From: Allobosea sp.
GTDB lineage: Bacteria > Pseudomonadota > Alphaproteobacteria > Rhizobiales > Beijerinckiaceae
Length of the DNA stretch: 64,000 bases
Assembly: GCF_030695125.1 (NCBI RefSeq)
Contig: NZ_JAUYTP010000028.1
Span: forward strand, 45,146-109,145
Reading direction: 5' to 3'
The notes under the pieces are model-generated. The model did not search any database and was not told the origin of the DNA. It worked only from the letters and a program-made list of their open reading frames with translations. Below are positions 19,379 through 27,668 of this stretch, one piece after another. Made by a program: the position numbers and the translations under genes. Position 1 is the first letter of the stretch, and every line of letters begins with the position of its first letter.

Positions 19379-19687
19379 TTGTCTGACCCTTTTCTCGTGA
19401 TTGCCCGCATCGAGGTCCGCCCCGAGGCGTGGGAGCCCTTCGTCGCCGCCGCCGGGCATTGTATCGAAGCCACGCGCCGCGAGACCGGATGCCTCGCTTA
19501 TGAAATCCACGAGAGCCTGACCCAGCCCTGCCGCTTCGTGTCCTATGAAAGCTGGGAGACGCGCGCCGATATCGACCGCCACATGCGCTCCTCGCACATG
19601 CTGGCCTTTCTGGAGACGGTGAGGGCTTGCGTCACGACGCCGGCGGTGATCGAAGTGGTCGAACCGCGGTCGATCGACCGCCTCTGA
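19379..19687 (+). CDS. Antibiotic biosynthesis monooxygenase (ABM)-fold protein, quinol monooxygenase-like
   Basis: This protein of about 102 residues has the dimeric ferredoxin-like ABM fold. The typical strands and motifs are present: FLVIARIEVRPEAWEPFVAA, then ETGCLAYEIHES, FVSYESWETRADIDRHMRSSHM and a final beta strand. Members include YgiN-type quinol monooxygenases and heme-degrading enzymes, but most are uncharacterised. There is no ATG; TTG 19379 (or TTG 19358, or GTG 19397) must serve as start, so the N-terminus is uncertain. It lies 29 bases upstream of ureE on the same strand and may be co-transcribed with it. A role in urease maturation is not known for the family. Confidence 0.78.
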   Translation: MSDPFLVIARIEVRPEAWEPFVAAAGHCIEATRRETGCLAYEIHESLTQPCRFVSYESWETRADIDRHMRSSHMLAFLETVRACVTTPAVIEVVEPRSIDRL

Positions 19688-19716
19688 TCCACGCTTTTCT
19701 TACGGACGTCCTCATC

Positions 19717-20430
19717 ATGCTTCGCGCCACCTCCGTCGTTCGCAAGGCCGCCGTCAGGCAAGACCGCGTCGTCGATACGCTGACGCTCGACCATGACGAC
19801 CGCAACCGCCGCCGCCTCGCGCTCAAGGCCGATGGTGGGCTTGGAATCCTGCTCGATCTCGACAAGGCCACCGCGATCGGCGATGGCGACGCCGTCAAGC
19901 TGGAGGATGGCCGTCTCGTACTGGTGAAGGCGGCGCCGCAGAGCCTGCTCGAGATCCGCGCCGAGAATCCGCTGCGGCTGATGCGGGTCGCCTGGCATAT
20001 CGGCAACCGCCACACCCCCGCCGAGATCACGGCAGACGCGATCTACATCGAGAACGACCATGTCCTGGCCGAGATGGTGCGCGGGCAGGGCTGCGCGATG
20101 AGCGCCGTGATGCGGCCGTTCCAGCCCGAGCGTGGCGCCTACGACCACGACCACGCCAATTGCGATCATCCCAGCCATGCTCATGGCCATCATGATCACG
20201 CCCATCATGATCACTCTCATGACCATCACGGGCATGATCACGCGGCGCATGCCCATGGTCATGCCGAAGCGCACGCCCATGGCGACAAGGCCCACGCCCA
20301 CAGCCATGCGGAATCCCACAGCCACGCGGCGGGCGACGCCTGCGGCTGCGGCCACGATCATGCGCCTCACGACCATGGCCACAAGCACGGCGCCGAGCAC
20401 GGCCCCAAGGGCCATACGCACGATCACTGA
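19717..20430 (+). CDS. ureE: Urease accessory nickel chaperone UreE with a long His-rich tail
   Basis: UreE carries nickel to the UreDFG-urease complex. Residues 1-145 or so form the standard peptide-binding and metal-binding domains (RRRLALKADGGLGILLDL, then HIGNRHTPAEI and a conserved H in YIENDHVLAEM). From about residue 147 to 237 the protein is a very long tail made mostly of His, Asp, Ala and Gly, ending THDH, with one CGCGHDH cluster. His-rich tails are known in Klebsiella UreE (about 15 residues), but this one of about 90 residues is much longer and could store many nickel ions. The start ATG 19717 follows 29 bases after the ABM-fold gene. The gap to ureF is 11 bases. Confidence 0.95.
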   Translation: MLRATSVVRKAAVRQDRVVDTLTLDHDDRNRRRLALKADGGLGILLDLDKATAIGDGDAVKLEDGRLVLVKAAPQSLLEIRAENPLRLMRVAWHIGNRHTPAEITADAIYIENDHVLAEMVRGQGCAMSAVMRPFQPERGAYDHDHANCDHPSHAHGHHDHAHHDHSHDHHGHDHAAHAHGHAEAHAHGDKAHAHSHAESHSHAAGDACGCGHDHAPHDHGHKHGAEHGPKGHTHDH

Positions 20431-20441
20431 TCGCCACAGCC

Positions 20442-21116
20442 ATGGCGGCGCATCTGCCCCTGATGATCTGGCTGTCGCCGTCCTTTCCGGTCGGCGCCTT
20501 CGCCTATTCGCATGGCCTGGAATGGGCTTTCGAAAGCGGTGACCTGCATGATGCGCAGTCCCTGCACGACTGGCTCGACGCGCTGGTCTCGCAAGGGTCG
20601 CTGCGCAACGATCTGATCCTCTTCGCCTGCACGTTGCGGGCAATCGAGGCGGGGGACGACGCGGCGCTGACCGAGATCGCCGAACTGGCGCTGGCGCTGG
20701 CAAACTCCGCCGAGCGCCGGCTGGAGACGGTGACGCAGGGCAATGCTTTCGTCGCGGCTTTGCGCGCCGCCTGGCCCTGCGACGCCATCGAACGCCTCAA
20801 GCGGGTCTGCCCGGGCGACGTTGCCTATCCCGTTGCCGTCGCGACGGCGAGCGCGGGCCACGGCCTGCCGCTCGATGCGTCGCTGGAGGCCTATGGGCTG
20901 GCCTTCGTCGCCAATCTGGTCTCGGCCTCGGTCCGGCTCGGCATCGTCGGGCAGACCGACGGGCAGAAGTTGACCGCCGCACTGATGCTTGCCGTGCGCG
21001 CGGCCGCCGCCGAGGCCGGCCCGGCGACGCTGGAGGATCTCGGCGGCTGCTGCTACCGCTCCGACCTCGCCTCGCTGCGCCACGAGACGCAGTATTCCCG
21101 GCTGTTCCGCTCGTGA
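20442..21116 (+). CDS. ureF: Urease accessory protein UreF
   Basis: UreF links UreD-bound urease to the GTPase UreG and gates GTP hydrolysis during nickel insertion. The 224-residue all-helical protein has the family motifs LSPSFPVGAFAYSHGLEWA near the N-terminus (about residues 11-29) and QNAF-like TQGNAFVAAL, then YPVAVATASAGHG. It follows ureE by 11 bases. The C-terminus ends YSRLFRS, typical of UreF. It is separated from ureG by 290 bases that contain a palindromic repeat. Confidence 0.95.
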   Translation: MAAHLPLMIWLSPSFPVGAFAYSHGLEWAFESGDLHDAQSLHDWLDALVSQGSLRNDLILFACTLRAIEAGDDAALTEIAELALALANSAERRLETVTQGNAFVAALRAAWPCDAIERLKRVCPGDVAYPVAVATASAGHGLPLDASLEAYGLAFVANLVSASVRLGIVGQTDGQKLTAALMLAVRAAAAEAGPATLEDLGGCCYRSDLASLRHETQYSRLFRS

Positions 21117-21170
21117 GCGCCCCATTAAAGGTCAGTCACGCGATCAGATGGTCCCTCGGCCGTTCAACCG

Positions 21171-21285
21171 CGCCGTCATTCCGGACAAGCCGCCAAGCGG
21201 CGCCGCTCCGGAATCGATCCTAGAGTGCCGCCGGTGCCCTATGATGGATTCCGGGTCTGCGCTTCGCTGGCCCGGAATGACGGCG
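21171..21285. repeat. Palindromic intergenic repeat element between ureF and ureG
   Basis: CGCCGTCATTCCGG (21171-21184) is perfectly inverted as CCGGAATGACGGCG (21272-21285), 87 bases apart. Inside, CCGGAATC-like and GGATTCCGGG-like sequences give a second, imperfect pair. The region has no coding frame of its own. This sequence type (CGTCATTCCGG...CCGGAATGACG) is a widespread dispersed intergenic element in Hyphomicrobiales, as I recall. In RNA it could form a large cruciform or hairpin that protects or ends the ureF transcript. A genome-wide copy count was not possible. Confidence 0.8.
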
Positions 21286-21407
21286 AGGGAATGATTGCGC
21301 TGAGAGCCAATGGATTCCAGCACGGCGCAAGAGTTGCTTCCGCACTGCGCTTTGCCTCGCCGCACCGGCCGGCTACGCTGCCGTTTGAGATATAAGGATT
21401 CCTCCCC

Positions 21408-22040
21408 ATGTCGCGCTCTCCTCACGGCCCCCTTCGCGTCGGAATCGGCGGCCCCGTCGGCTCCGGCAAGACCGCGCTGATGGAGGTGCTCTGCAAGCGC
21501 ATGCGCGACACCTACGACATCTGCGCCATCACCAATGACATCTACACCAAGGAGGATGCCCGGCTTCTGACGGTGGCGGGCGCGCTGCCGCAGGAGCGCA
21601 TCATGGGCGTCGAGACCGGCGGCTGCCCGCACACCGCGATTCGCGAGGACTGCTCGATCAACCTCGCCGCCGTCGAGGAGATGCGCGGCAAGTTCCCGAA
21701 CCTCGACATGATCCTGATCGAATCCGGCGGCGATAATCTTGCCGCGACCTTCTCGCCGGAGTTGGCGGATCTGACGATCTACGTGATCGACGTCGCGGCC
21801 GGCGAGAAGATCCCGCGCAAGGGCGGCCCCGGCATCACCCGCTCCGACCTGCTGGTCATCAACAAGACCGATCTCGCCCCCCATGTCGGCGCGGATCTTG
21901 CAGTCATGGAGCGGGATTCGAAGCTGATGCGCGGCAAGCGCCCCTTCGCCTTCACCAACACGAAGGCGGGCGAGGGCGTCGATGTCGTGATCGACTTCAT
22001 CGAGACGGCGGGTGGCCTGCGCGCCGCTTCGGCGGCGTGA
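21408..22040 (+). CDS. ureG: Urease accessory GTPase UreG
   Basis: UreG is a SIMIBI-class GTPase whose GTP-driven dimer transfers nickel to urease. In 210 residues it shows the P-loop GPVGSGKT (15-22), the switch-like [11 protein letters not shown], the metal-binding C73-P74-H75 motif ([11 protein letters not shown]), the [17 protein letters not shown] stretch and the base-specificity motif NKTD. A start at ATG 21408 follows a weak GGA-containing site. HupE/UreJ follows after 22 bases. Confidence 0.97.
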   Translation: MSRSPHGPLRVGIGGPVGSGKTALMEVLCKRMRDTYDICAITNDIYTKEDARLLTVAGALPQERIMGVETGGCPHTAIREDCSINLAAVEEMRGKFPNLDMILIESGGDNLAATFSPELADLTIYVIDVAAGEKIPRKGGPGITRSDLLVINKTDLAPHVGADLAVMERDSKLMRGKRPFAFTNTKAGEGVDVVIDFIETAGGLRAASAA

Positions 22041-22062
22041 CGGACGTGCAAGGGAGACGGCG

Positions 22063-22644
22063 ATGCGCGCAATGGCGAAACGAATGGGGCTCGTGGTGAT
22101 CGCGTCTGCGCTCGCCGGGCCCGCGCTGGCGCATACGGGCGTCGGCGCCGTGCATGGCTTCGGCGCCGGCCTCCTGCATCCGCTCTTCGGCGTCGACCAC
22201 GTGCTTGCCATGGTCGCGGTCGGTCTTTGGGCCGGGCTCACCGGCGGGCGGGCGCGCTTCGCCTATCCGCTCGCCTTCGTCGGCATGATGGTTCTCTCCG
22301 GCCTCTGGGGCATGTCCGGGGCCGCTTTGCCCGGCGTCGAGATCGGCATCGCCGTTTCCGTCGTCGTGCTGGGCCTGGCGATCGCGCTGCGGGCGACGCC
22401 GCCGCTGGCGGCGGGCGCGGCCGCCTGCGCGATCTTCGCCATCTTCCACGGCCATGCCCATGGCGCCGAACTGCCGCAAGGGTCGAGCGGGCTCGGCTAT
22501 GCGCTCGGCTTCGTGCTGGCGACCGCCGCCCTGCACGGTGCCGGCCTCGCGCTGGCCGGCCTGCTGGCGGCGCGCGCGCCGCTGCTCGCCCGCGTCGCCG
22601 GCGGCGGGCTGGCGCTAGCGGGCGTCGCCATCCTCGCCAGCTAG
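22063..22644 (+). CDS. ureJ: HupE/UreJ-family nickel/metal permease-like membrane protein
   Basis: This is a 193-residue membrane protein with an N-terminal signal segment (about 1-23, ending GPALA), followed by the HupE signature GLLHPLFGVDHVLAMVAVGLWAG and five or six hydrophobic helices. A second His motif (AIFHGHAHGAEL, about residues 126-137) matches the metal-binding site of HupE/UreJ. HupE transports nickel for hydrogenase, and UreJ is the urease-linked version. The start ATG 22063 has a strong AAGGGAGA upstream; an upstream ATG in the same frame overlaps ureG. It is the last gene of the urease cluster and ends before a hairpin terminator. Confidence 0.9.
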   Translation: MRAMAKRMGLVVIASALAGPALAHTGVGAVHGFGAGLLHPLFGVDHVLAMVAVGLWAGLTGGRARFAYPLAFVGMMVLSGLWGMSGAALPGVEIGIAVSVVVLGLAIALRATPPLAAGAAACAIFAIFHGHAHGAELPQGSSGLGYALGFVLATAALHGAGLALAGLLAARAPLLARVAGGGLALAGVAILAS

Positions 22645-22654
22645 CAATGTGAGC

Positions 22655-22682
22655 ATCCTGCCACCCCGGGGGGCGGCAGGAT
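22655..22682. terminator. Convergent hairpin between ureJ and phnE
   Basis: ATCCTGCC (22655-22662) pairs with GGCAGGAT (22675-22682) around a GC-rich loop that can extend the stem (CCCC/GGGG). It lies in the 61 bases between convergent ureJ and phnE, so it may stop transcription from both sides. There is no clear T-run on either side. Confidence 0.55.
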
Positions 22683-22705
22683 CAGGCGGGATCCGGCCTT
22701 CGGCG

Positions 22706-23512
22706 TCAGATGATCCGGCGCCGCAGCCAGCCGCCAATCTGCTCGACCGCGACCACCAGCGCGAACACGGCCAGGATGATGGTCAGTGCGGTGTCGTAGT
22801 CGAACAGGTCGAAGGCGACCTTGAGCTCGACGCCGATGCCGCCGGCGCCGACCAGCCCGAGCACGACCGAAGCCCGCGTCGCCTTCTCCACGCAAAACAG
22901 CGAGGTCGCGATGAAGGACGGCATCGCATTGGGCACGACCGCCGAGAAGATCAGCCCGGTCTTGCTCGCCCCGATCGTCGAGAGCGCCTCGCGCGGGCCC
23001 TTGTCGGTTTCCTCCATCGCCTCGGCAAAAAAGCGCCCTGCATAGCCGATCGTGTCGATCATCAGCGCCAGCACGCCGGCTGCGGGCCCCAGGCCTACGG
23101 CAATGACGAAGAACAGCGCCCAGATCAGATCCGGCACCGTCCGGAAGAAGGCGATCAGCCCGCGCGCAAGCGTCCGCACGATCGGATGTGGCGAGAGCCC
23201 GTCGGCGGCGAGGATCGCCAGCGGAAAGCTCAGGATCAGGCCGAGCACGCAACCCGACACCGCCATCTGGAAGGTCGTCGCCAGCGACCAGAAGATCTGT
23301 TCGATGCGGCTGAGGTCCGGCGGGAACATCCGGCTCAGGATGTTGCCCATATAGGGGATGCCGCGGATCAGCTTCTCGGCTGACAGCTCCGAGCCGCTGA
23401 ACGACCAGATCACCAGCGCCAGCGCCAGGAAACCGCCGATGAAAGCGACGGCGCTCGGACGTTCGAAGCGGTCGACGGCGAAGGTCGTCCGCGCGGTCTG
23501 AGGCAGGCTCAT
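22706..23512 (-). CDS. phnE: Phosphonate ABC transporter permease
   Basis: This is the inner-membrane permease of the phosphonate/phosphite importer. The 268-residue protein has about six membrane helices, with the coupling-loop EAA motif in EAMEETDKGPREALSTIGASKTGLIF and the GLVGAGGIGVEL segment typical of PhnE/PtxC. The start is ATG (complement of 23510-23512), overlapping the phnC stop by 4 bases; a longer frame upstream is antisense-like noise inside phnC. It is the last gene of the phnD-phnC-phnE operon. Confidence 0.94.
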   Translation of the reverse strand: MSLPQTARTTFAVDRFERPSAVAFIGGFLALALVIWSFSGSELSAEKLIRGIPYMGNILSRMFPPDLSRIEQIFWSLATTFQMAVSGCVLGLILSFPLAILAADGLSPHPIVRTLARGLIAFFRTVPDLIWALFFVIAVGLGPAAGVLALMIDTIGYAGRFFAEAMEETDKGPREALSTIGASKTGLIFSAVVPNAMPSFIATSLFCVEKATRASVVLGLVGAGGIGVELKVAFDLFDYDTALTIILAVFALVVAVEQIGGWLRRRII

Positions 23513-24357
23513 GCGAACACCGTCGCCGGCGCGCGGGCCGGCTCCTCTTGAGGCTCGGCACCGTCGCCCGGCTCCTCGAAGAAGGCGGCGAGTTCGGCCT
23601 CGGTGCAATGCCCGGCCCTGCGGTCGAGCGCGACCGTGCCGCCGCCCAGCCCGACGATGCGGTCGGAGAAGCGCAGCGCATGCGCCATGTGGTGCGAGAC
23701 GAAGACCAGGGTCAGCCCCTTGTCGCGCGTCAGCCTGCACAACAGCTCCATGATCTCGCGGCCCGCGCGGGGGTCGAGGCTCGCATCGGGCTCGTCGGCG
23801 AGAACGAGTTCGGGCCGCTGCATCAGCATGCGCGCGATGGCGACGCGCTGCGACTGCCCGCCCGAGAGGGAATCGGCCCGCTGCAGCGCCTTGTCGGCCA
23901 GCCCGACGGCTTCGAGACAGGCCATCGCCTCGTCGCGCACCGCGGCCGGCGCGAGCGACTGCGCCCATGTGCGCGGCCCTGAGCGACGCGCCTGCACGCC
24001 ATGCACGACATTGGAGAGCGCGCTGAGCCGCGCGACGAGATTATGCTTCTGGAAGACGACGCCGACCCGCGCCCGGAAGCGCTTCAGCGCAGATCCGCTG
24101 AGATCGCCGACCGTCTCGCCGAGCACGCTCAGCCGGCCCTGGTCGGCTTCCGCCAGCCGGACGATCATCCGCAGCAGCGTCGATTTGCCGGTCCCGTTCG
24201 CGCCGATCAGGGCGAGCGATTCACCGGCGGGCACGGACAGGTCGAGCTTCTCGATGATAGTGCGGGGCCCGAAACTCTTGCGCAGGCTGTCGATGGCGAT
24301 GACGGGGGCTGGCGCCCCCGTCGGTAATGACCCGGTGGCGGGCGAGGATGTCATCAC
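23509..24357 (-). CDS. phnC: Phosphonate ABC transporter ATP-binding protein
   Basis: This is the ATPase that powers phosphonate import. In 282 residues it has Walker A GANGTGKST (about 53-61), the Q-loop VVFQKHNLV, the ABC signature LSGGQSQRVAIAR, Walker B LVLADEPDASLD and the switch His in FVSHHMAHALRF. The KHNLV after the Q-loop is typical of PhnC. It overlaps phnD by 4 bases and phnE by 4 bases, so all three genes are translationally coupled. Confidence 0.95.
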   Translation of the reverse strand: MMTSSPATGSLPTGAPAPVIAIDSLRKSFGPRTIIEKLDLSVPAGESLALIGANGTGKSTLLRMIVRLAEADQGRLSVLGETVGDLSGSALKRFRARVGVVFQKHNLVARLSALSNVVHGVQARRSGPRTWAQSLAPAAVRDEAMACLEAVGLADKALQRADSLSGGQSQRVAIARMLMQRPELVLADEPDASLDPRAGREIMELLCRLTRDKGLTLVFVSHHMAHALRFSDRIVGLGGGTVALDRRAGHCTEAELAAFFEEPGDGAEPQEEPARAPATVFA

Positions 24358-25223
24358 TCGATGAACTTGTTGAATTCGGTGATGCCGATCGTGGCGTAGA
24401 TCGAGCGGACATAATCGTAGTCGCTGTCCTTGACCTCGGGCAGGAAGACGCCGCCGGTGAATTTCCGGTTGTCGTCGGTGCCGGTGACGACCGCCTTCAT
24501 CAGCTCCGTGCCATGGTCGAGGAAGGCCTTGCGCACCTTGGCGACGATCTCGGGCTTCACCTTGGGGCTGGCGATCATCACGTCGTTGGGCAGGTCGCGG
24601 CCGCGCGCCACCACGGTGAAGCCGGTTTTGGTGTCGCTCTCGCGGATGCGCTGGAGATGGGTGAGGTTGAGGCCGATGGCGGCGATGTCGCCACGCTTCA
24701 TCGCCTCGACTGCGACGTTGCGCTTCACGAAGATCGGCTTGTAGTCGACATTGTACTTCAGGCCGAAATCAGCGAGCGCCTGCGCGGGCCCGAGATGCTG
24801 CGAGGTCGAGCCGATCTCGCCGAAGGAGATCGTCTTGCCCTTGAGATCGGCGACGCTCTTGATCGGCCCGGTCGCCAGGACCGCGACCTGGCTGAAATAG
24901 TCCGGGCGCTGCCAGCCGACCACCGGAACCGCCTGGGTGCGGGCCTTGAACACGACATACTCGGCCGGACCGGTCAGGACGAAGTCGATCTGGCCGGCGG
25001 CCATCGCCTCGACCGCGGCCGTGCGGCCCGAAACCGCGAAGAACTGCACCTTGACGTCGGCGACCTTCTCGAAGGCGGCCTTGAATGGGCCGAATTCGCG
25101 CTGCAGCGATTCCGCACCGTCAATGTCGGTGACGGCGAAGCGGATCGCGTCCTGCGCCTGGGCGGTAGGCGTGACGAAGGCGGCCGCTGCGGCGAGCAGC
25201 GCGACGGCGATGGGCTTCAACAT
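24354..25223 (-). CDS. phnD: Phosphonate ABC transporter substrate-binding protein
   Basis: This is a periplasmic type-2 periplasmic-binding-fold protein, 289 residues, with a signal peptide (MLKPIAVALLAAAAAFVTPTAQAQ). The PhnD family features are visible: FAVTDIDGAESLQREFGPFKAAFEK, the GPAEYVV segment, and GEIGSTSQHLGPAQAL, which contains the phosphonate-binding S-T-S region. The start ATG at 25223 has AGGACACC upstream, weaker than GGAGG. It is first in the phnDCE operon. The divergent phnM start is 155 bases away, so both share a regulatory region. Confidence 0.93.
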   Translation of the reverse strand: MLKPIAVALLAAAAAFVTPTAQAQDAIRFAVTDIDGAESLQREFGPFKAAFEKVADVKVQFFAVSGRTAAVEAMAAGQIDFVLTGPAEYVVFKARTQAVPVVGWQRPDYFSQVAVLATGPIKSVADLKGKTISFGEIGSTSQHLGPAQALADFGLKYNVDYKPIFVKRNVAVEAMKRGDIAAIGLNLTHLQRIRESDTKTGFTVVARGRDLPNDVMIASPKVKPEIVAKVRKAFLDHGTELMKAVVTGTDDNRKFTGGVFLPEVKDSDYDYVRSIYATIGITEFNKFIE

Positions 25224-25378
25224 GGGGTGTCCTCCCGTTCCCTGGGACTCTGCCGCTAGGGCCGGCATGCGACGCGCAGGTGACGGCTGCTTGACGGTTC
25301 GGTGACGGGCCCTGTCATGCTGCCGTCATGCCGGGATTCCATGCGCGGTCGGCCGCACCCTTCGATCGCGGCAGGGAG

Positions 25379-26527
25379 ATGGACGTGGCGATTTCGATTA
25401 CGGGCGGCGATATCCTGGGCGAGGGCCTCGAGCGCCGCGACATCACGCTTGAAGATGGCATGATCGCGGCCTTCGACACCGCGCCGCGCGCGGGCGCTCT
25501 CAGGCTCGATGCGACCGGTCTCCTCGTCCTGCCTGGGCTCGTCGATTGCCACGGCGACGCTTTCGAGCGCCACATCATGCCGCGGCCGCGCGTCGCCTTC
25601 GACATCGACCTCGCTTTGAGGGATGCCGACCGTGCCCTGCTCGCCAATGGCATCACCACCGCCTTTCACGGCGTCACCTGGTCCTGGGAGCCGGGCCTGC
25701 GCGGGGCGGAGACTGCCCGGGCTTTGGCCGATGCGATCGCGCGGCTGCAGCCGGAACTGGACGCCGATACCCGCTTTCATCTCCGCCATGAGACCTTCAA
25801 CCTCGAGGCCGAGCCGCAGATCCTCGCCTGGCTGGCGGAGGGCCGCGTCGGCGTACTCGCTTTCAACGACCACACCGAGGGCACGCTGAAGACGAGGCAT
25901 CGACCCGACAAGATCGGCAAGATGGTGGAGCGGACAGGCCTCTCGACGGAGGCCTTCATGGCGCTGGTCGAGACCGTCTATGCCCGCAAGGGCGATGTCG
26001 AGGGCTCGATCGCGCGGCTCGCCGCGGCGGCGCGCGCGGCTGGTGTGCCGATGTTCTCCCATGACGACATGACGCCCGCCATGCGCGCCTGGTACCGCTC
26101 GCTGGGCGTAGCCGTCGCCGAATTCCCGATCGACGAGGCGACCGCCCGCGAGGCGGCAACCCACGGCGAGGCGATCGTCTTCGGCGCGCCGAATGTCGTG
26201 CGCGGCGGTTCGCATACGGGCTGTCCGAGCGCCGAGGAGATGGTGCGGGCCGGGCTCTGCACCATTCTGGCCTCGGACTATTACTATCCGGCGCTGGCGC
26301 TGGCGCCGTTCCTGCTGGCGCGCCGCGGCGCGGCCTCATTCGCCGAAGCCTGGGCGCTGGTCTCGCGCGCGCCGGCCCACGCGCTCGGCCTCCACGACCG
26401 TGGCGTCATCGCGCCGGGCAAGCGCGCCGATCTCGTCCTCGTCGAGGAGGGACCCCATCCCCGCATCGTCGCGACCATCGCCGGCGGCCGGCTCGTCCAT
26501 CTCGCCGATCAGCGCCTGCTCGGCTGA
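25379..26527 (+). CDS. phnM: Alpha-D-ribose 1-methylphosphonate 5-triphosphate diphosphatase (PhnM)
   Basis: In the carbon-phosphorus lyase pathway PhnM removes pyrophosphate from alkylphosphonate ribose triphosphate. The 382-residue amidohydrolase-fold protein has the PhnM motif GLVDCHGDAFERHIMPRPRV (about residues 48-67), NDHTEGTLKTRH and FSHDD, and ends in a typical amidohydrolase C-terminus (GVIAPGKRADLVLVE). ATG 25379 is preferred over ATG 25328 because of the AGGGAGA just upstream. It is divergent from phnDCE. The C-P lyase core genes (phnG-phnL) are not here, so they must lie elsewhere or be missing. Confidence 0.9.
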   Translation: MDVAISITGGDILGEGLERRDITLEDGMIAAFDTAPRAGALRLDATGLLVLPGLVDCHGDAFERHIMPRPRVAFDIDLALRDADRALLANGITTAFHGVTWSWEPGLRGAETARALADAIARLQPELDADTRFHLRHETFNLEAEPQILAWLAEGRVGVLAFNDHTEGTLKTRHRPDKIGKMVERTGLSTEAFMALVETVYARKGDVEGSIARLAAAARAAGVPMFSHDDMTPAMRAWYRSLGVAVAEFPIDEATAREAATHGEAIVFGAPNVVRGGSHTGCPSAEEMVRAGLCTILASDYYYPALALAPFLLARRGAASFAEAWALVSRAPAHALGLHDRGVIAPGKRADLVLVEEGPHPRIVATIAGGRLVHLADQRLLG

Positions 26528-26598
26528 GGCTCCCGGTTCCAGCCGGAACTTTCGCCGTCCGCGCCGATTGTAGAGCCGTTGCGATCGGGAACGGTGCC

Positions 26599-27612
26599 AT
26601 GGCGTTGCTAGAAAAGGATGAGGCTTCAGTCCGTCTGAAGCGCGCCAAGGCCCCGGACCTTTCGATCACCCGCCACCGTGCCGGCAAGGGCTTCACCTAT
26701 CGCGATAGCGACGGCAACCGCGTCACCGACGCGGCGACGCTCGCCCGCATCCGCTCGCTCGCCATCCCGCCGGCCTATGCCGATGTCCGCATCGCGGCCG
26801 ATCCCCGCGCCCATCTCCAGGCGGTTGGTCATGACGAGGCTGGCCGCGTGCAGCACCGCTATCATCCCGGCTGGGAGAAGGTGCGCGAGCGGCGCAAGCT
26901 GAAGCGCCTGAAATGCCTGCTCGACGCGCTGCCGAAGCTGCGCGCGGCGATCGCCCGCGATCTCAAGGACCGGCGTCTCAGCCGCGACAAGGCGCTCGCC
27001 TGCGCGGCGGCGATCATCGACCGCTGCCATATCCGCGTCGGCAACGAGACTTATGCGAAGACCAATGGCAGCCACGGCGCCTCGACCCTGCTCAAGCGCC
27101 ACGTCACCATCACCGGCGGGCGTGTCGAGCTCTCCTTCAAGGGCAAGAGCGGTAAGCAGATCGCCTGCGCCCATGCCGATCCGGCGCTGGTGCGGGCGTT
27201 GACGCGGATCATGACGCTTCCGGGAAAGCGCCTGCTGCAATATGTGCGCGAGGACGGCGAGATCGCCGAGGTCAGGGCGAGCGAGATCAACGCCTATCTC
27301 AAGCGCGTCAGCGGCCTGCCGGTCAGCGCCAAGGACCTGCGAATGCTCGCCGCCAACGCGGCTGCGGCCGAACTGCTGCTGGCGGGCGAGGTGGTCGCGA
27401 CCGAAACGGGCAAAAAGCGGCAACTCGCCGACATCATGCGGGCCATCTCCGAGCGACTGGTCAACACGCCGGCTGTGGTCCGCAAGAGCTATGTCCACGC
27501 CATCGTGCTGCGCGCCTATGCGACCGGCCGCCTGAAGCGCTGCTATGAGAGAGCCAAGGCCCGCGGCGCCTGCTCGCGGATCGAGCGGGCGCTGGGGCTG
27601 GTCGCGGCCTGA
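26599..27612 (+). CDS. DNA topoisomerase IB
   Basis: This poxvirus-type topoisomerase relaxes supercoiled DNA by a transient 3-prime phosphotyrosine link. The 337-residue protein has an N-terminal DNA-clamp domain (FTYRDSDGNRVTD, LAIPPAYADVRI, YHPGWEKVRERRK) and a catalytic domain with RVGNETYAKTNGSHGASTL, FKGKSGK, KDLRMLAAN and the active-site tyrosine Y298 in TPAVVRKSYVH. The Asn-Thr-Pro before the tyrosine helix is usual in bacterial members. It stands alone, 71 bases after phnM. Bacterial TopIB genes are scattered and often acquired. Confidence 0.93.
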   Translation: MALLEKDEASVRLKRAKAPDLSITRHRAGKGFTYRDSDGNRVTDAATLARIRSLAIPPAYADVRIAADPRAHLQAVGHDEAGRVQHRYHPGWEKVRERRKLKRLKCLLDALPKLRAAIARDLKDRRLSRDKALACAAAIIDRCHIRVGNETYAKTNGSHGASTLLKRHVTITGGRVELSFKGKSGKQIACAHADPALVRALTRIMTLPGKRLLQYVREDGEIAEVRASEINAYLKRVSGLPVSAKDLRMLAANAAAAELLLAGEVVATETGKKRQLADIMRAISERLVNTPAVVRKSYVHAIVLRAYATGRLKRCYERAKARGACSRIERALGLVAA

Positions 27613-27668
27613 TCCTGCGGGCGGTCGCCACAGGTGCATCGCGCCGCATTTTCCGCTAGTCAGCCGCC

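Noticed and set aside
19126..19473. 115-codon minus-strand frame across the ureC-ureE spacer
   Set aside because: It overlaps the ABM-fold gene on the other strand and has no domain or good start.
20130..20420. Tandem-like CAT/GAC-rich DNA that looks like a short repeat array
   Set aside because: It is the coding sequence of the His/Asp-rich UreE tail; unit lengths are irregular and there are no spacers, so it is not CRISPR or a microsatellite.
26528..26598. Short hairpin GTTCC-AGCC-GGAAC after phnM as a terminator
   Set aside because: Only a 5-bp stem with a short TTT; too weak to call.
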